NCBI RefSeq assembly: GCF_009727055.1
Contig: NC_052353.1
Span: 64,008,716 to 64,072,715 of the forward strand
DNA: 64,000 bases
Direction: 5' to 3'
Source of the DNA: Benincasa hispida
Lineage: Eukaryota > Streptophyta > Magnoliopsida > Cucurbitales > Cucurbitaceae
The notes under the pieces are model-generated. The model was given only the letters and a program-made list of their open reading frames with translations, had not been told where the DNA came from and did not search any database. The position numbers and the translations under genes were made by a program. Below are positions 35,827 through 46,727 of this stretch, piece by piece; position 1 is the stretch's first letter; each line of letters opens with the position of its first letter.

Positions 35827-37639
35827 TGTAAGCGCATAAAATGATGATGCGATGATATGCGATACTACTTTTAAATGTATGCATTATTAATGAAATGCTT
35901 GTAGTATGCTATACGTTGTCACAAGTTTCCTTGCATTGAAACCAAGTATAATTCCACCGCAAGTTTCTTAGAGTGATCCGAGGTCGAACATAAGGATTGC
36001 GTAGTTAATGCGTTATGTTCGTGATATATGCGACCGGGTGTTTTTCAATTAATAAAAAGCATGTGTGTACAAGTATCTAAAATTGCGGTCAAGTAAAATA
36101 TGCGGTAAAGTAAAGTTGCGGTAATAAAATAAAGTGTGATAAAAGTAAACCTAAGCTATTATGATACAAGATACAGGATACTGATACATGATACTGAGTT
36201 TGAGACTGGCTGTGAAGATTATATAAAGAGTCGTGGTATGTGGTGGCAAGACTTTATGTATGGAACAAAAATAGAAAGGATAATTAATATAAACATCGCA
36301 AGTTCATTAATTGCGTTAAAGATTTAACTACGGTTCCACTTTCCTTTGGTGTACACCTTTCGGTGATCGGTCGTGTTCCCACATCTCTGTGGTGAAACAA
36401 GGATGAATGTAATGAACGCATGGTTGCTTCCATCTCTGGAAGTACTTCTCGCTTTAGTTAAGGCATTCTTCAAACGTTCTCTCGACAGGCAGAATGACAT
36501 CTTCACTTTTGCTATCACAGGTGAAGATGCCGTCTAGTATGCTTTAGCTAAACATATTTATTTCTTTAGCACATATTAATTTACTTGTTTAATTCACTCT
36601 AATTACCAAGGGATTAAGAAAACATCATGGAGAAAACGATTAATGGAGGAACGGAAATAGACAAAAAGATGGAGATGAAAATGATCATGACATTCAATAC
36701 TTATATTTAGCATCTGATACATGGTGTGAATGATAGGGATTAAGAAGATGAATACAATTGATGATAAGAGATAGAAACAAATACAGAAGAGTGCCAACAT
36801 CTTGACACAGATCTAAACGGTGAATTTGCTTGTCTGCAAATGGAGTGAATGGAAGGAAGAGCTTCCCTTTCAGGCTTGCTCGTCCGGTAGGAGTGACCTT
36901 GGTACAAAGCTTCAACGGCAGGGATAGAAAGGATTTACCCAGAGACTCACCTCTCGGTCTTGTCTCTTAAATCTTCCCGGATCTTCTTCGATCAGGCTCT
37001 TCAGACCAGTCTCTCTCTCAATATACAAATACCAAAATATGCCCGTATCAAGTATATTTTCTCATAGAATTTCAGAGCTATTTATAGGCTCAGCTTTGAC
37101 TCTCTGTAGTGTGGACCCCACTTTATTGTTATGGAAATTCCAAAAATGGTGGAGTGAATATTCCTTCTGTTACGCGATTAATCCCGCTAGAAATGCACAA
37201 CGGTCAGCTGTACACGTGTCAGGATCCTCCGCAATTGTTTCACTCTTTTGCATCTTCGATCGTGTGCCCGCATGCGGTGTTGTTTTTTATTACCACATGC
37301 GGTTGAAGTTGCGTTAATCGCTTAGCTCTTGATCGATTGTCGCATACACCGTCATTGCGTTGATCGTCTACTTATTTCTGAATGATTGACGCAATGTGAC
37401 GTAGATGCGTTGTTCAGATTACCTTGAGCCATGAACGTATGTGGTGACTTGATTTCCTATAAAACAGACTTGAAATATTCTTTTCTACCATTGCGATGGT
37501 GTCAGTGGGTGTATTGACGACAAATTATAATTCTTGTATTTCTTAGCTAATTTCTCCACAATTGACGCAACTTTCCTTTCTTTTGACCGCAATATCTAAA
37601 TAAGGTAGTATAAATAACTTGTATTTCTACAAGTTATCA
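35827..37639 (-). mobile_element. Gypsy-like solo LTR, copy B
   Basis: 1813 bp with TG...CA ends. The perfect 5-bp target duplication TATCC lies at 35822-35826 and 37640-37644. Deleting it restores the copia-type LTR sequence 'ggtatcccaccttaatcc'. The right end carries the hairpin AACTTGTA-tttc-TACAAGTT. Conserved blocks include 'gaaaccaagtataattccac' near 35937 and the GATCGATTGTCGCAT region near 37330. No coding capacity. Confidence 0.93.
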
Positions 37640-37863
37640 TATCCCACCTTAATCCTTATACTACAGACTGATTTAGGTTATCACTTAAGGCATGATCGAC
37701 TTGTATATCACATATACATGCTTAAGTTCACATAAGATAACCAAAGAGCTTTGATATTGGATATGAGTAAATGTCATAATTAAACAGTTATTTTATTCAT
37801 TGAACAATGTGTATCTTTACAAAACAACGAGACTCCGGGAGAATTAGGACACCAATCCCAACA

Positions 37864-38124
37864 CTAAAAATATAGTGTTTGATGATACAAACACTTTATT
37901 TTCTTAAGGGTCATAGAATAATCCACCTCTTGTCTCCTTAGGGTAACTAATAAATTGACATAATCTTGAACGAGATTTCAACATCTTAGGATTTGTTATT
38001 AACAATGTTAAGGACAACCCCAGATTCTGAAGTAATGTAAACTCGGTTTATGCCACTCCATAACTCGAAAAGTGTTTCAGAAACACTCTTCGAGAGAAAA
38101 TTGTTCAAGATGTGAACTGTAGTC
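37864..38124 (-). pseudogene. Copia-1 integrase C-terminal part
   Basis: The minus-strand reading gives TVHILNN, SKSVSETLFELWSG, KSRSRLCQFISYPKETRGG, LFYDP and NKVFVSSNTIF. These are the conserved C-terminal integrase and linker blocks of Ty1/copia. It is bounded on both sides by solo LTRs that split the same host element. Confidence 0.88.
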
Positions 38125-40018
38125 TGAAAGAAACGGTGAAGTTCTGCAGGGGAAGGGGATCGTTCCTAATTTTTATTTTTCATAGAATCGTTTACAGATC
38201 AATCAAATTATGCATTACAATAAATTTTACAACATGCAGTTTAAGAAGAAAATTAGGGGAAAGAATTTTCTTACCCTTGAAGACAAAATTTTTCGCATAT
38301 TCTCTCGATTCGGATCACAAACCCTTTGTTCTGGATTTCAATCTCCAAAAACGAAATCCTAAATGGCCACCACCATAAATGGAACCTTCTGTATCCTCTT
38401 GGGATTGAGAATTCAACAGGAGTGGTGGGCTCTACTTCTTTTGGAAGAGGAATGAGAGGACTTTAGAGGAAGATATAAAACTTGGGAGTGAAAATCATAG
38501 AGAGCTTCTCTGTAGGCTTCTGTGAAGAAGACGATCAACTCAACTGATCTTTACCTCTCAAATTCTGGTTGAGAGAATTAAGGGGAAGAAGTTGTAACTC
38601 CCTCCCTTAAATTAAAATTAAAATTAATTTAATATAATTAGTAATATTATATATATATAATAACTAACTTATTATATGTATACATAAGTATATGTTATAT
38701 CAAATATAATACATAACCTATAGTTTTTATATTCTATTAAATACAATATGATCTATAGTTTTATTTTCTCTCAACAATGCATGGTATTTAATATAAATCA
38801 CATTTATACTAAGTTCAATTATATGAATCCCATCCATATAATTAATATTTGAATCATATTCAAATATTTAATTCCTCTCAAAACAACCTATACACTATAA
38901 TGTATCAAATACATTACATTAATTATATCACATATAATAATTCCCTCAATTTATTTGAACAATTCAAATTAATCCAAAATTAATTCTCAACTAATCTTTG
39001 TTGAGCTATAGAGAGGACCTTATGAGATTGAAGTTTCAATGGTACTTGAATAATTAATTAAACTCTTTAATTAAATTATCCAACATCCATACATCCATTA
39101 ACTGCCGGTCACTCTACTAAAGACCGAAAGTTGCACTCTTCGCACTCCAGATATATTTTCGTGTTCATTGAATATAATCAATCAATAGTGTGATAACCTT
39201 TCATAAATGACTCGTAAATACAATTGGGCCAAAATTATCATTTTGCCCCTGTGGTTACATCTAACTCCTTAAGTACCATTGATCCCTTTACTGAACAATA
39301 AGTCATAGTCCAACTATGACCAAATCCCTCTCAGATCAAGAGAGGGTGTGGCCACATTGTTCAAGTCCCGTAATTAGCCTTTAAGGGAGTAATTTATCTA
39401 CTTACCCCAACAATAGGAAAGGAGCGAATTTCGTCTTGTGTAGCTGTGTTCCTAACTCACCAATCAGACGAATCCCCAAAATGGTAGGCATATTGAGTCG
39501 GCGATCTGACCACTCTCACCTATACAAATAAAAGAACCGCTTTCGTAGGTAGGAGTTCACAACTCACTCAGGATTCAAGTCATGTCATCTATGGTCATTC
39601 TGGTGAAATGCAAGTCTCTATTATTAACGGTGTTATATAATGATACTAGTCATTTCGTGGTTTGGTCTTATACAAACCCTTTATTAGGATACCCCCGCTC
39701 ACATGTCTCCACATGAATGATCATAATCATATCATTTGTAGCACTTTACAACACTTATAACATCTGCAAAGCGGGCTGTATTCGTAGGTTACCGTTTACT
39801 ACAGACCATCATTTAAACATGATTTAAACATTTAAACATGATCCACCCATATGTCTCTACATACATGTTTAAATTACATAACATAACCTACAATCTTTGC
39901 TTATTGGATTGAGTGTATTCTCATAAAATAACAATTATCTTATTAATAACAATTTGTTTGTACAAAGTTTACAAACTATGAGTATACAAGAGAGATTTAG
40001 GACACCAATCCTAATACA
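38125..40018 (-). mobile_element. Solo LTR 'c' inside copia-1 integrase
   Basis: On the minus strand it runs from TGTATTAGGATTGGTG (at 40018) to TTTCTTTCA (at 38125). Removing it rejoins the host sequence 'gttgagac|tacagttcac' (VETTVHILNN-type). The target duplication is imperfect (GTCTC at 40019-40023 versus GTCT at 38122-38125). It is the same superfamily as solo LTRs a and b but a different subfamily. Confidence 0.85.
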
Positions 40019-41390
40019 GTCTCAACTGCATGACCCAAAACGAGTTAGGTAATTGAGCATAACTCATCATAGAACGAACCATTTCTAATAAGGTCCTATT
40101 TCTCCTTTCTGATATACCATTCTGCTGAGGTGTGCCAGGTGCTAAGGGTTGGGATTGGATTCCATGTTCTATCAAATAGTCCTAGAACTCTAAATCCATG
40201 TATTCTCTACCCCGATCAGATCGAAGTGTTTTAATTGTTTTACCTAATAAGTTTTCAACTTCAGCCTTATACTCTTTGAACTTTTCAAAGATTTCAAACT
40301 TATATTCCATTAGGTATAAGTAACCATACCTCAAATAATCATCTATAAAAGAGATGAAGTATTGGCACCCTCCTCCAGCCTTTACATTCATTGGATCACA
40401 AATATTCGAATGTATGAGCTCTAAGGGCTCTTTGGCTCTATAACCTTTTCCACTAAAAGTACTTTTAGTCATTTTCCTTTTAAGACAGGATTCATATGAA
40501 GGTAATGAATCATCTTCTAACTTTCTTAAAAGTTCATTCTTTACAATCTCTCGATCCTATCAAGATTTATGTGGCCTAATCTTAAATGCCAAAGATAGGT
40601 ATCATTGTTACTTGGAAAAATTCTTCACCTTTTGGTTTGAGTATTAGCAATTTTAAATATCTCATGATTTAAAAGTGCTTTTAATTCAGTTAGTCTTATT
40701 ATATATAAGTTGTCTTCTAGTTTAGCTGAACAAATAATCACACAATTTTTCATAATAAATGCTTCATTTGAATTAAAGGAAACATAGTATGATTGTTCAA
40801 TTAAACAAGAAATAGAAACAAGGTTCATCTTCATCTTAGGAATAATGTATAAGTTTTCTAAAAACAAAAATATAATTTCCAAAAGACAACTTAAATGGCG
40901 TCTCCCGTTCCAACCTTGAGCATCATTTCACCCACATCTAGCTGTTGGAAGGAACTAATTCCCTATAACGAAGAACAAACATGACTAGTGGCTCCTGAAT
41001 CAAGTATCCAGGCATCATGGTCATTTTCCACTAAATAAGTTTCTAGAACTAGTAAATCATATTTACCTTCCTTCTCATTCTTCTTATCAACAAGGTACTT
41101 GGGGCAATTAGGTTTCCAGTGACCATTTACATTACGATGGGAGCATTTTCCCTTGTCATCCTTAGCTTTGTCCTTGCCTTTGCCAGCAAGAGGAGCTTTC
41201 CCCTTCTCTCCTTTCTTTTTCTGGATCCTTTTAGTACCAGAAGTTGAAGGAACAGACTTAGTTCCAGATGATGAACCCTTATGAGACTTTTTGGAATGGG
41301 CAACATTTGCCTCTTCTTCTACTGGTCCCTTACCTTTCAGAAGGGACTGGAAAGTCTTTAACTCGTTCATATCACCATTGCTAGAAGAGA
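40019..41390 (-). pseudogene. Copia-1 gag end, protease and integrase N-terminal part
   Basis: Minus strand. A lysine-rich gag tail with a zinc knuckle KCSHRNVNGHWKPNC is open at 41370-40963; the second Cys has become Arg. Then comes the aspartic protease WILDSGATSHVC (near 40985), a GAG-pre-integrase block (frame 40882-40625), and the integrase core open at 40472-40182. In the core, HSNIC replaces the expected first catalytic Asp, while the second Asp (LRSDRGREYMD) and the Glu (TPQQNGISERRN) remain. Frameshifts and stops separate the blocks. The gag N-terminus and 5' LTR are absent; the next sequence is an LTR scrap on the other strand. Confidence 0.9.
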
Positions 41391-41465
41391 CTTACATTTC
41401 ACCAGAATGACCATAGGTGGTTTGACCTGAATTCTGAGTGAGACGTGAACTCCTGCCTATGAAGA
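41391..41465 (+). mobile_element. LTR scrap of the copia-type family
   Basis: 'tagaagagacttacatttca' and 'gacctgaattctgagtgag' match the equivalent part of the LTR at 57625-57700. Only about 75 bp remains, marking the break that truncated copia-1. Confidence 0.7.
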
Positions 41466-41935
41466 TGATGAAATTCATGGAGAAAAATTAGTAATCAGAA
41501 GTTTTCTCTTTAGTTTCTCATTTTATTTAATCATATTTCTGCAAAAAATGTAGTGTGTTAATTGTTGTTCATTATTTGAAAAAAAAAAAGCAAAAGAAAG
41601 AAAGAAAGAAAAGTTTTAAAAATTAAAAGAAAAAAATTGCAATCTATATCTCATTCAAAGAAAGATGGGTAGAATTATTGAATAAAAAAGTTTCAAAACA
41701 AAAGTAATAATCATAAAAAAAAATTATTCAGAGTTCAAAAAACTCCATCAAATATCCCAAACATATAAACTCAACTATGTATCCCAAACAGAGACATATG
41801 AATTCAGACCAGATATCTTATCTCAATTCAACGTCCTAAACAGCCCCATATATTCAATATCTATTAGGGTTGGTTTATTTTGGTGTTCCGAACGGATTGA
41901 TCATATATACCAACCTGCCCAGACTATTCAATATA
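41466..41935. other. AT-rich spacer, possible MITE debris
   Basis: An A-run, an AAAG microsatellite (41580-41620) and phrases such as 'tatcccaaacagagacatat' that resemble MITE ends. No gene seen. Confidence 0.35.
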
Positions 41936-41939
41936 GTCT

Positions 41940-42275
41940 CTTTTTGTCTATTTTTTTTAGTTTTCTTGGGTTGAATTTCTTCCAATGAAGAAACACTCAT
42001 CTTAATTATGATTTTTAGTTTTAGTGTGTGTTTTATTATTTATTTTATTTTTGATTTCTTCTGCAGTGAACTCCACTGCTGATTCGTCTATTCCAAGAGC
42101 AGTCTAGTTTTGGGATTCTTTTGGTCGGGAATTTGTTGCTGGTTTTGTGATTTCTCTCATGGCAATGATTTGAAACGGGTGCCTAAGGATTTTCTGATGT
42201 GTTTTTGTTCTTCTTTGGCTCATGATTGAACAAAAAAGAACCAGTTTCTTCACATTTTTTCTAAAAATTTACGGA
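41940..42275 (+). other. Diverged second copy of the 3.96-4.35 kb block
   Basis: It matches the region after 3960 in order: a T-rich lead, ATGAAGAAACACTC (versus ATGATGAAACACTCC), 'ttttggtcgggaatttg', 'ctggttttgtgatttct', 'gatttgaaacgggt', and 'tgattgaacaaaaaagaacc' (versus 'tgattgaaccaaaaacaagc'). The promoter motifs of the first copy are not present upstream here, and an AT-rich insertion lies after the first island. It is probably a decayed paralogue. Confidence 0.6.
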
Positions 42276-42479
42276 GTTTTTAATTTTTCTTGATGTCAAA
42301 TATATATATATTTTTTTTTCAGTTCTTGTATGTGTGTATATATATTTCTAAAAATTTACAGGCACTATCCTTTATAAGCCAAGTCAGTTACCCGTTATTG
42401 ATGCAATAAAAACAATTAATACTCTGCATATGCATGGTAATGGCAACTATATAAGATTTGCATCAGAGTAAGGTGTATA

Positions 42480-42975
42480 TAGGGTTAGGTTGGGTACGTT
42501 TTCTTGGACCAATCCAAAAATTTAGGTTGGTCAAGTTCGCAATCCAAATAACCCAAACATAGTTTTCAACCTAACTCATCTTAACCCTCAAAATTTGGGT
42601 TGGATTAAGTTGTCGAGTTATAATTATTTTTTTTCTTAATTTAAAATACTTAAATCCATCAACAACACAAATCTAATAACTAAAATCTCATAAACTAAAT
42701 TATTGTACCAAATATCTATAATATCAATTACAAACTTTATACAAAAACATTCTTAAAAGAAAATCGTAAAGAATTCATAAATTCATAAATTTTAAAAGAA
42801 CTAAATATATGTTTTATTATTGTATATCTAATTCGAATTGGGTTGGATCCAACTCAATTTTTTTTTTTTTATTTAACACTGGATCGAACCCAACCCAAAA
42901 AAATCAACCTAATCCAACTCCATAACAAAATTAATTCAACCCAGCCCTTATACTTTGGGTTGGATAGTTTTGATT
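42480..42975. repeat. Fold-back repeat rich in TTGGGTTGG / CCAACCCAA
   Basis: The left arm has 'gggttaggttgggtacg' and 'aatttgggttggattaag'. The right arm has 'gaacccaacccaaaaa' and 'caacctaatccaactcc', ending near 'ctttgggttggatag'. It is structurally like the element at 7690-8037 but with a different core motif. Confidence 0.55.
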
Positions 42976-42979
42976 GCTC

Positions 42980-43895
42980 GAGTTGTTGGATCATTTGAAC
43001 ACTCGGAGACTAGTATTTGATAGAAGGCAATGAAACTGCAAACAAATCCATTTTTTAAGTAACAATATTAAGAAAATGATCGACTATGTTGTCTAAAGTC
43101 CAAGACCATATAATCAATAGTCAAATCATAAACTTGAGGGGGAAAAAAGTACTACGTTAAAGCTTTATAATGAAAATTTTATGTCAAATTAAAATCTTGC
43201 TTCTTTGGTACACTCAGAATACCAAGCGGGTCAAAAGAAAGTTTAAAAAGTTGGATTTATGGGTAAAACAGATTATAAGTTCTCTAAAAAAAATACAAAG
43301 AAAAAAAATTGAAAACAATCCTTAATTCCACCAATGAAAACTAAGTTTGTAAGAGCAAATAAAAAGTATTAAAAAACAAATCATGAGCTGAAAAACAAAC
43401 AGAATTCATAGCAGATCCATCCACTGCATAACTAAAAAAACATAATTTTTGAAATTAATTAATCGAGCTCATAAATTAATTAAGTATAGATTATTCTATG
43501 TATAATTTTTTTTCTTATAAATAATCTATAATTTTTTTTTCTTATAAATAATATATATGTAATCTATACTACATATAAACTTCTTACTATCTGTAGGCTA
43601 CATAGTGCCAACTATATTTATATATAATAGTAAGATAGACACAAATAGTTGTATATTGCAGTCGTGATCGATTGTAGATAGATAGTAAAATTCAACTATA
43701 TTTATATTTATATTTATATTTTATACTAAGAGGTGGTATGTTGGAAAGTAAATAGCAAAAGAAAAAAGAAAAAAAATATATATATTTACTAATAAAAATA
43801 TGAAAATTTTATTAAATAATTTATTTGACTCTGTTCTTTTCTCTTTTCTTTTTTTCATTTAGTTTTTTTTTTCTTACACTTTCCAGCCAATTTCA
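42980..43895. other. AT-rich intergenic DNA
   Basis: No gene seen. It includes T-rich and 'tatatttatatttatattt' low-complexity stretches near 43690. Confidence 0.5.
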
Positions 43896-43899
43896 GAAT

Positions 43900-43945
43900 A
43901 CTGGGCCCAAACAGACCAGCCCAGAAGAAAGTTTATAAATACGTT
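43900..43945 (+). promoter_or_regulatory. Promoter of the exonuclease-like gene
   Basis: TGGGCCC (43902-43908) and AGCCCA (around 43918) are site II-type elements. TATAAATA lies at 43934-43941, about 70 bp before the start codon. This spacing is normal for plant core promoters. Confidence 0.6.
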
Positions 43946-44008
43946 ATCGTTCCATGAAAAGGTTTGAAATTTTACAATAAGAGAAAAGATTGAATTGTCA
44001 AGTCTGAA

Positions 44009-44500
44009 ATGGAAGGAGGTTTCTATGATTTTGTATGGGGTGATTTACGCATTGAGACAGTGGTAACGAGGGTTAAGGCAAGGGTAGCGAGGTGGATCCG
44101 TGATCTTGACAACAGAGAAGATATTGTGAGAGACAACAGAGAAGATATCGTGGGGTTAAAAGTGATGTACCAATGGGGGAGGCCAGCAATAATAACGATA
44201 TGCAGTGGACATCAGTGTCTTTTATTTCAAGTAAGGGGGAGAAGGGCTAGAAAGGACGTACCATTTCTATTGAAACTGTTTCTGAATAATAGGTCGAGAA
44301 GATTTGTGGGAATGAACATCAGAAAAGCGGATCGTGCATTACGTCGCACTTTACGACTCAAAATCAGAAAGAAGATTGAAATTAGATGGCTGGTTAGAGC
44401 AAGAAACATCAATTTTCAGCGTCATGCAAAGATGTTGGGCAGACAGTTGGATGTTGAAGAGGATGTACGCTGGAACCAGCGAAACCTTACTCCTCAATAA
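44009..44500 (+). CDS. Plant 3'-5' exonuclease-like protein, short and probably catalytically dead
   Basis: Intact single-exon frame of 163 codons. The order of motifs fits the plant WRN/WEX-like DEDD exonuclease family: an N-terminal strand and helix (VVTRVKARVARWIRDL, about residues 18-33), an Exo I position at VGLKVMYQW, a following strand ITICSGHQCLLFQV, and an Exo II-like FVGMNIRKADRALRR. In active members Exo I is D-x-E; here Lys and Met stand at those places. The frame stops before the region where Exo III (Y-x3-D) would lie. DNREDIV is repeated in tandem from a 24-bp DNA duplication. The start is the first ATG after a good promoter. Family assignment is from memory of the fold pattern; a degenerate, possibly expressed gene is most likely. 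A 26-bp tandem repeat overlaps the stop. Confidence 0.6.
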   Translation: MEGGFYDFVWGDLRIETVVTRVKARVARWIRDLDNREDIVRDNREDIVGLKVMYQWGRPAIITICSGHQCLLFQVRGRRARKDVPFLLKLFLNNRSRRFVGMNIRKADRALRRTLRLKIRKKIEIRWLVRARNINFQRHAKMLGRQLDVEEDVRWNQRNLTPQ

Positions 44501-44581
44501 GTGAGGACGGCTGCTATTCACTCAATAAGTGAGGAAGCTGCTAGCTTAATGATGTTTTCAAATAATGTTCGACCATTCTTG

Positions 44582-44584
<3 letters not shown>

Positions 44585-44613
<29 letters not shown>
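44585..44613. repeat. Poly(T) run
   Basis: About 28 consecutive T residues lie between the exonuclease-like gene and the copia-3 LTR. It may be polymerase slippage DNA or the tail of a minus-strand retroposed sequence. I see no retroposon body attached. Confidence 0.7.
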
Positions 44614-44614
<1 letters not shown>

Positions 44615-44635
44615 CAAAGAGAACAGAAAGAATAT

Positions 44636-44851
44636 TGTTGGAAAATGTTGTTTTTGCCCTAAGGACATTGTTTTCTTTTTACATGGTGTCTATTGTTTTA
44701 GGGTTTTAGTCTTGGGGTTATTTATATCCGACGCTGGGTGCTTTGTATTGTGTAACAAAATTAATAAAAATTTCTCTATCGTGGTTTTCTTCTTCTTGGT
44801 CTAGGGTTTTCCACATTAATTCTTGTCTTCTTTCTTCTTCCCTATTTTTCA
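44636..44851 (+). mobile_element. 5' LTR of copia-3 (216 bp)
   Basis: It starts TGTTGGAAAATG and ends TTTTTCA. It is followed after two bases by TGGTATCAGAGC (44854-44865), a perfect initiator tRNA-Met primer-binding site. The very short LTR sets this family apart from the long-LTR family elsewhere in the window. Confidence 0.8.
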
Positions 44852-44872
44852 ATATGGTATCAGAGCAAGGTG

Positions 44873-46196
44873 ATGAAACCTTAGCTGCTATGGAAGAAAT
44901 TCAATATTCCACCCTAATCGGCGATGGAAACATAGCAGAAACAGTAAATATAGCTACGATTCAAGCTATTGTCAATCGCTATCTCAGATCCATTCTCAGC
45001 TCGACACTATCGCAACAACTTATTGGAACCAGCACCAGCCAACCCATGTTTGAAGGCAGACCACCAGCCGTATAGAGCTTTCCAGCCACACAGGATTTTT
45101 TAGCTGCACGAAACTCTTCAGTTGCGTAGGGTAGTGGCGTAACTCTCCCAGCCGCACAAGAGATCGACGTTGCTCAGTCCTTTGAGTTCACAGCCGACTC
45201 TCCTATCGTGCAGCCGATTGGGGTCGCGTCCTTCAGCCAACAGTTGGTCGTCCCGAGCGGTGGTCAAACAGGTTCGACAGCCTCCCACCATATTGTACAA
45301 CCTTCCTTTAGCACCAGGTCCTTCGAGCCCTATTTAGGGCTGCCCGTTCTAACTAGCGCAATCCCATCTGCGCCACAGACCACTCTACTGGTCCAGCCGT
45401 ATGTCCAGCCTTCTGTCGTTCCTTCCATGTCTGTCGTTCCCACGACAGAGGCATTTTTGTCAGAAGGTTATGGGCAGAAGCATCCCATGCTCACTTCGTT
45501 TAATTCCCCTCAAGTCAGTCAGTTGGTTATGGCGGGCTCGTTGGATTCCAACAATAGTTAGCAAGCTTGCAGCAACAGATTTCAGCGCTCAGGGCTGTCT
45601 TTAGGAGCACAATGAATCATAGACAAATTCCCATCCAGATTTTTCTTCTGGCCTCCCGTTATATTCGAAAAATCCGGTAACTGCTTACTCTACTTTACCC
45701 TACTGCGAATATTTTGTCTAGTTGTGTGGGAAACTCTGTAGGGAGAACCATCGGAGAGAAACTAAATGGCCAAAATTATTTCTCCTGGTCTTAATTTGTT
45801 AAAATGGTGCTTGAAGGGGTGACATAAGTTTAGATATCTGACTGAGAGATACCGAGACCAAACCCTGGGGACCCTTAGGAGCATATTTGGAAGGGGAGGA
45901 CTCCCTCCTCCATTCAATATTGATAAATAGCATAGAACCTCATATCAGAAAGCCCACGCTCTATTCAGCTTCTGCTTAGGACATTTAGAAGGCGGTCTAG
46001 AAATTGTATTTGAAGAGGCAGAACACTTCACGACTTTATACGTTGCGAAAATAAGTCCATGAATGCAAGCAAGGGACCATGGACGTGACGTCCTACTTCA
46101 ATAAATTATCTTTATTATGGCAAGAGATGGACCTATGTCGTGAAGTTGTTTGGAATTGTCCGGTTTGACAGAGTCAGTATTGAAAGATTGAGGAAG
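44873..46196 (+). pseudogene. Copia-3 gag, first part
   Basis: The frame 44857-45075 reads on from the primer-binding site (EEIQYSTLIGDGNIAETV) into a proline/glutamine/serine-rich gag leader, broken by TAG at 45073. The leader continues to 45561 in another stretch. Further on, LNGQNYFSWS and FRYLTERYRDQTLGTLRS are typical of the copia gag core. Several stops interrupt it. It is cut at 46201 by the gypsy element and resumes at 52472. Confidence 0.8.
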
Positions 46197-46201
46197 CTGA
46201 T

Positions 46202-46727
46202 TGTGAACCCCTAATCCTAATTTCTCTACTTGAGTATGTTCCCTACTGAGACTAGTGTGGTGAGTAGGTTGATATGGAAACTAGTGTGTGACGGTAGAGA
46301 AAAGGATGAAAAATTAGAAGAAAAGTGTGTATTTGGAAGCTTAACTTTTGGGGAAAAACTTGAAAAATTTGGCTAAGTATAAACCTATTTGCGTTGGATG
46401 CGTTTGATGATGGATGCGTTGGATGTGATGGATGCGTTGGAAGAGTGGTATGCGTCCATGCGGCTGAAGAAAGGAAAGTTGAAGTGATGCATTGAAAGGT
46501 TGGATGGCACAAGGGTAGGCGAGGACNGGAAGAGTGGTATGCGTCCATGCGGCTGAAGAAAGGAAAGTTGAAGTGATGCATTGAAAGGTTGGATGGCACA
46601 AGGGTAGGCGAGGACGCGGGCAAGGCATGCGTTGGAAGGGTGGCATGCGTCGATGCACAGCGCCCAGCCAAGCGCCCATGCATCGAGTGCCTCTGCCATG
46701 CGTCCAACCCATGCGTTGAGCGCCCAT
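46202..46727 (+). mobile_element. Shortened 5' LTR of the gypsy element, with assembly gap
   Basis: It matches the first part of the 3' LTR (from 49656). An N at 46527 separates two identical 88-bp stretches (46439-46526 and 46528-46615), which are single in the 3' LTR. After 46727 the sequence jumps straight to reverse transcriptase, losing about 2.2 kb of LTR plus gag and protease. Confidence 0.85.

Larger units (their letters stand above)
33910..37863 (-). mobile_element. Solo LTR 'b' inside copia-1, itself interrupted
   Basis: On the minus strand it starts TGTTGGGATTGGTG (right edge) and ends TTTCCTTCA at 33910. It is flanked by CTAAA at 33905-33909 and 37864-37868, a perfect 5-bp target duplication. 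Removing it rejoins copia-1 at the integrase/RT boundary (SSNTIF-LEE-HMRDHKPRSQ). It is about 2.1 kb plus a 1.8 kb nested gypsy-like LTR (35827-37639). A sequencing-adapter remnant lies inside it at 34459-34496. Confidence 0.92.

Noticed and set aside
45208..45561. Possible separate Pro/Ser/Gln-rich protein
   Set aside because: It is the low-complexity leader of copia-3 gag, continuous with the primer-binding site and the gag core.
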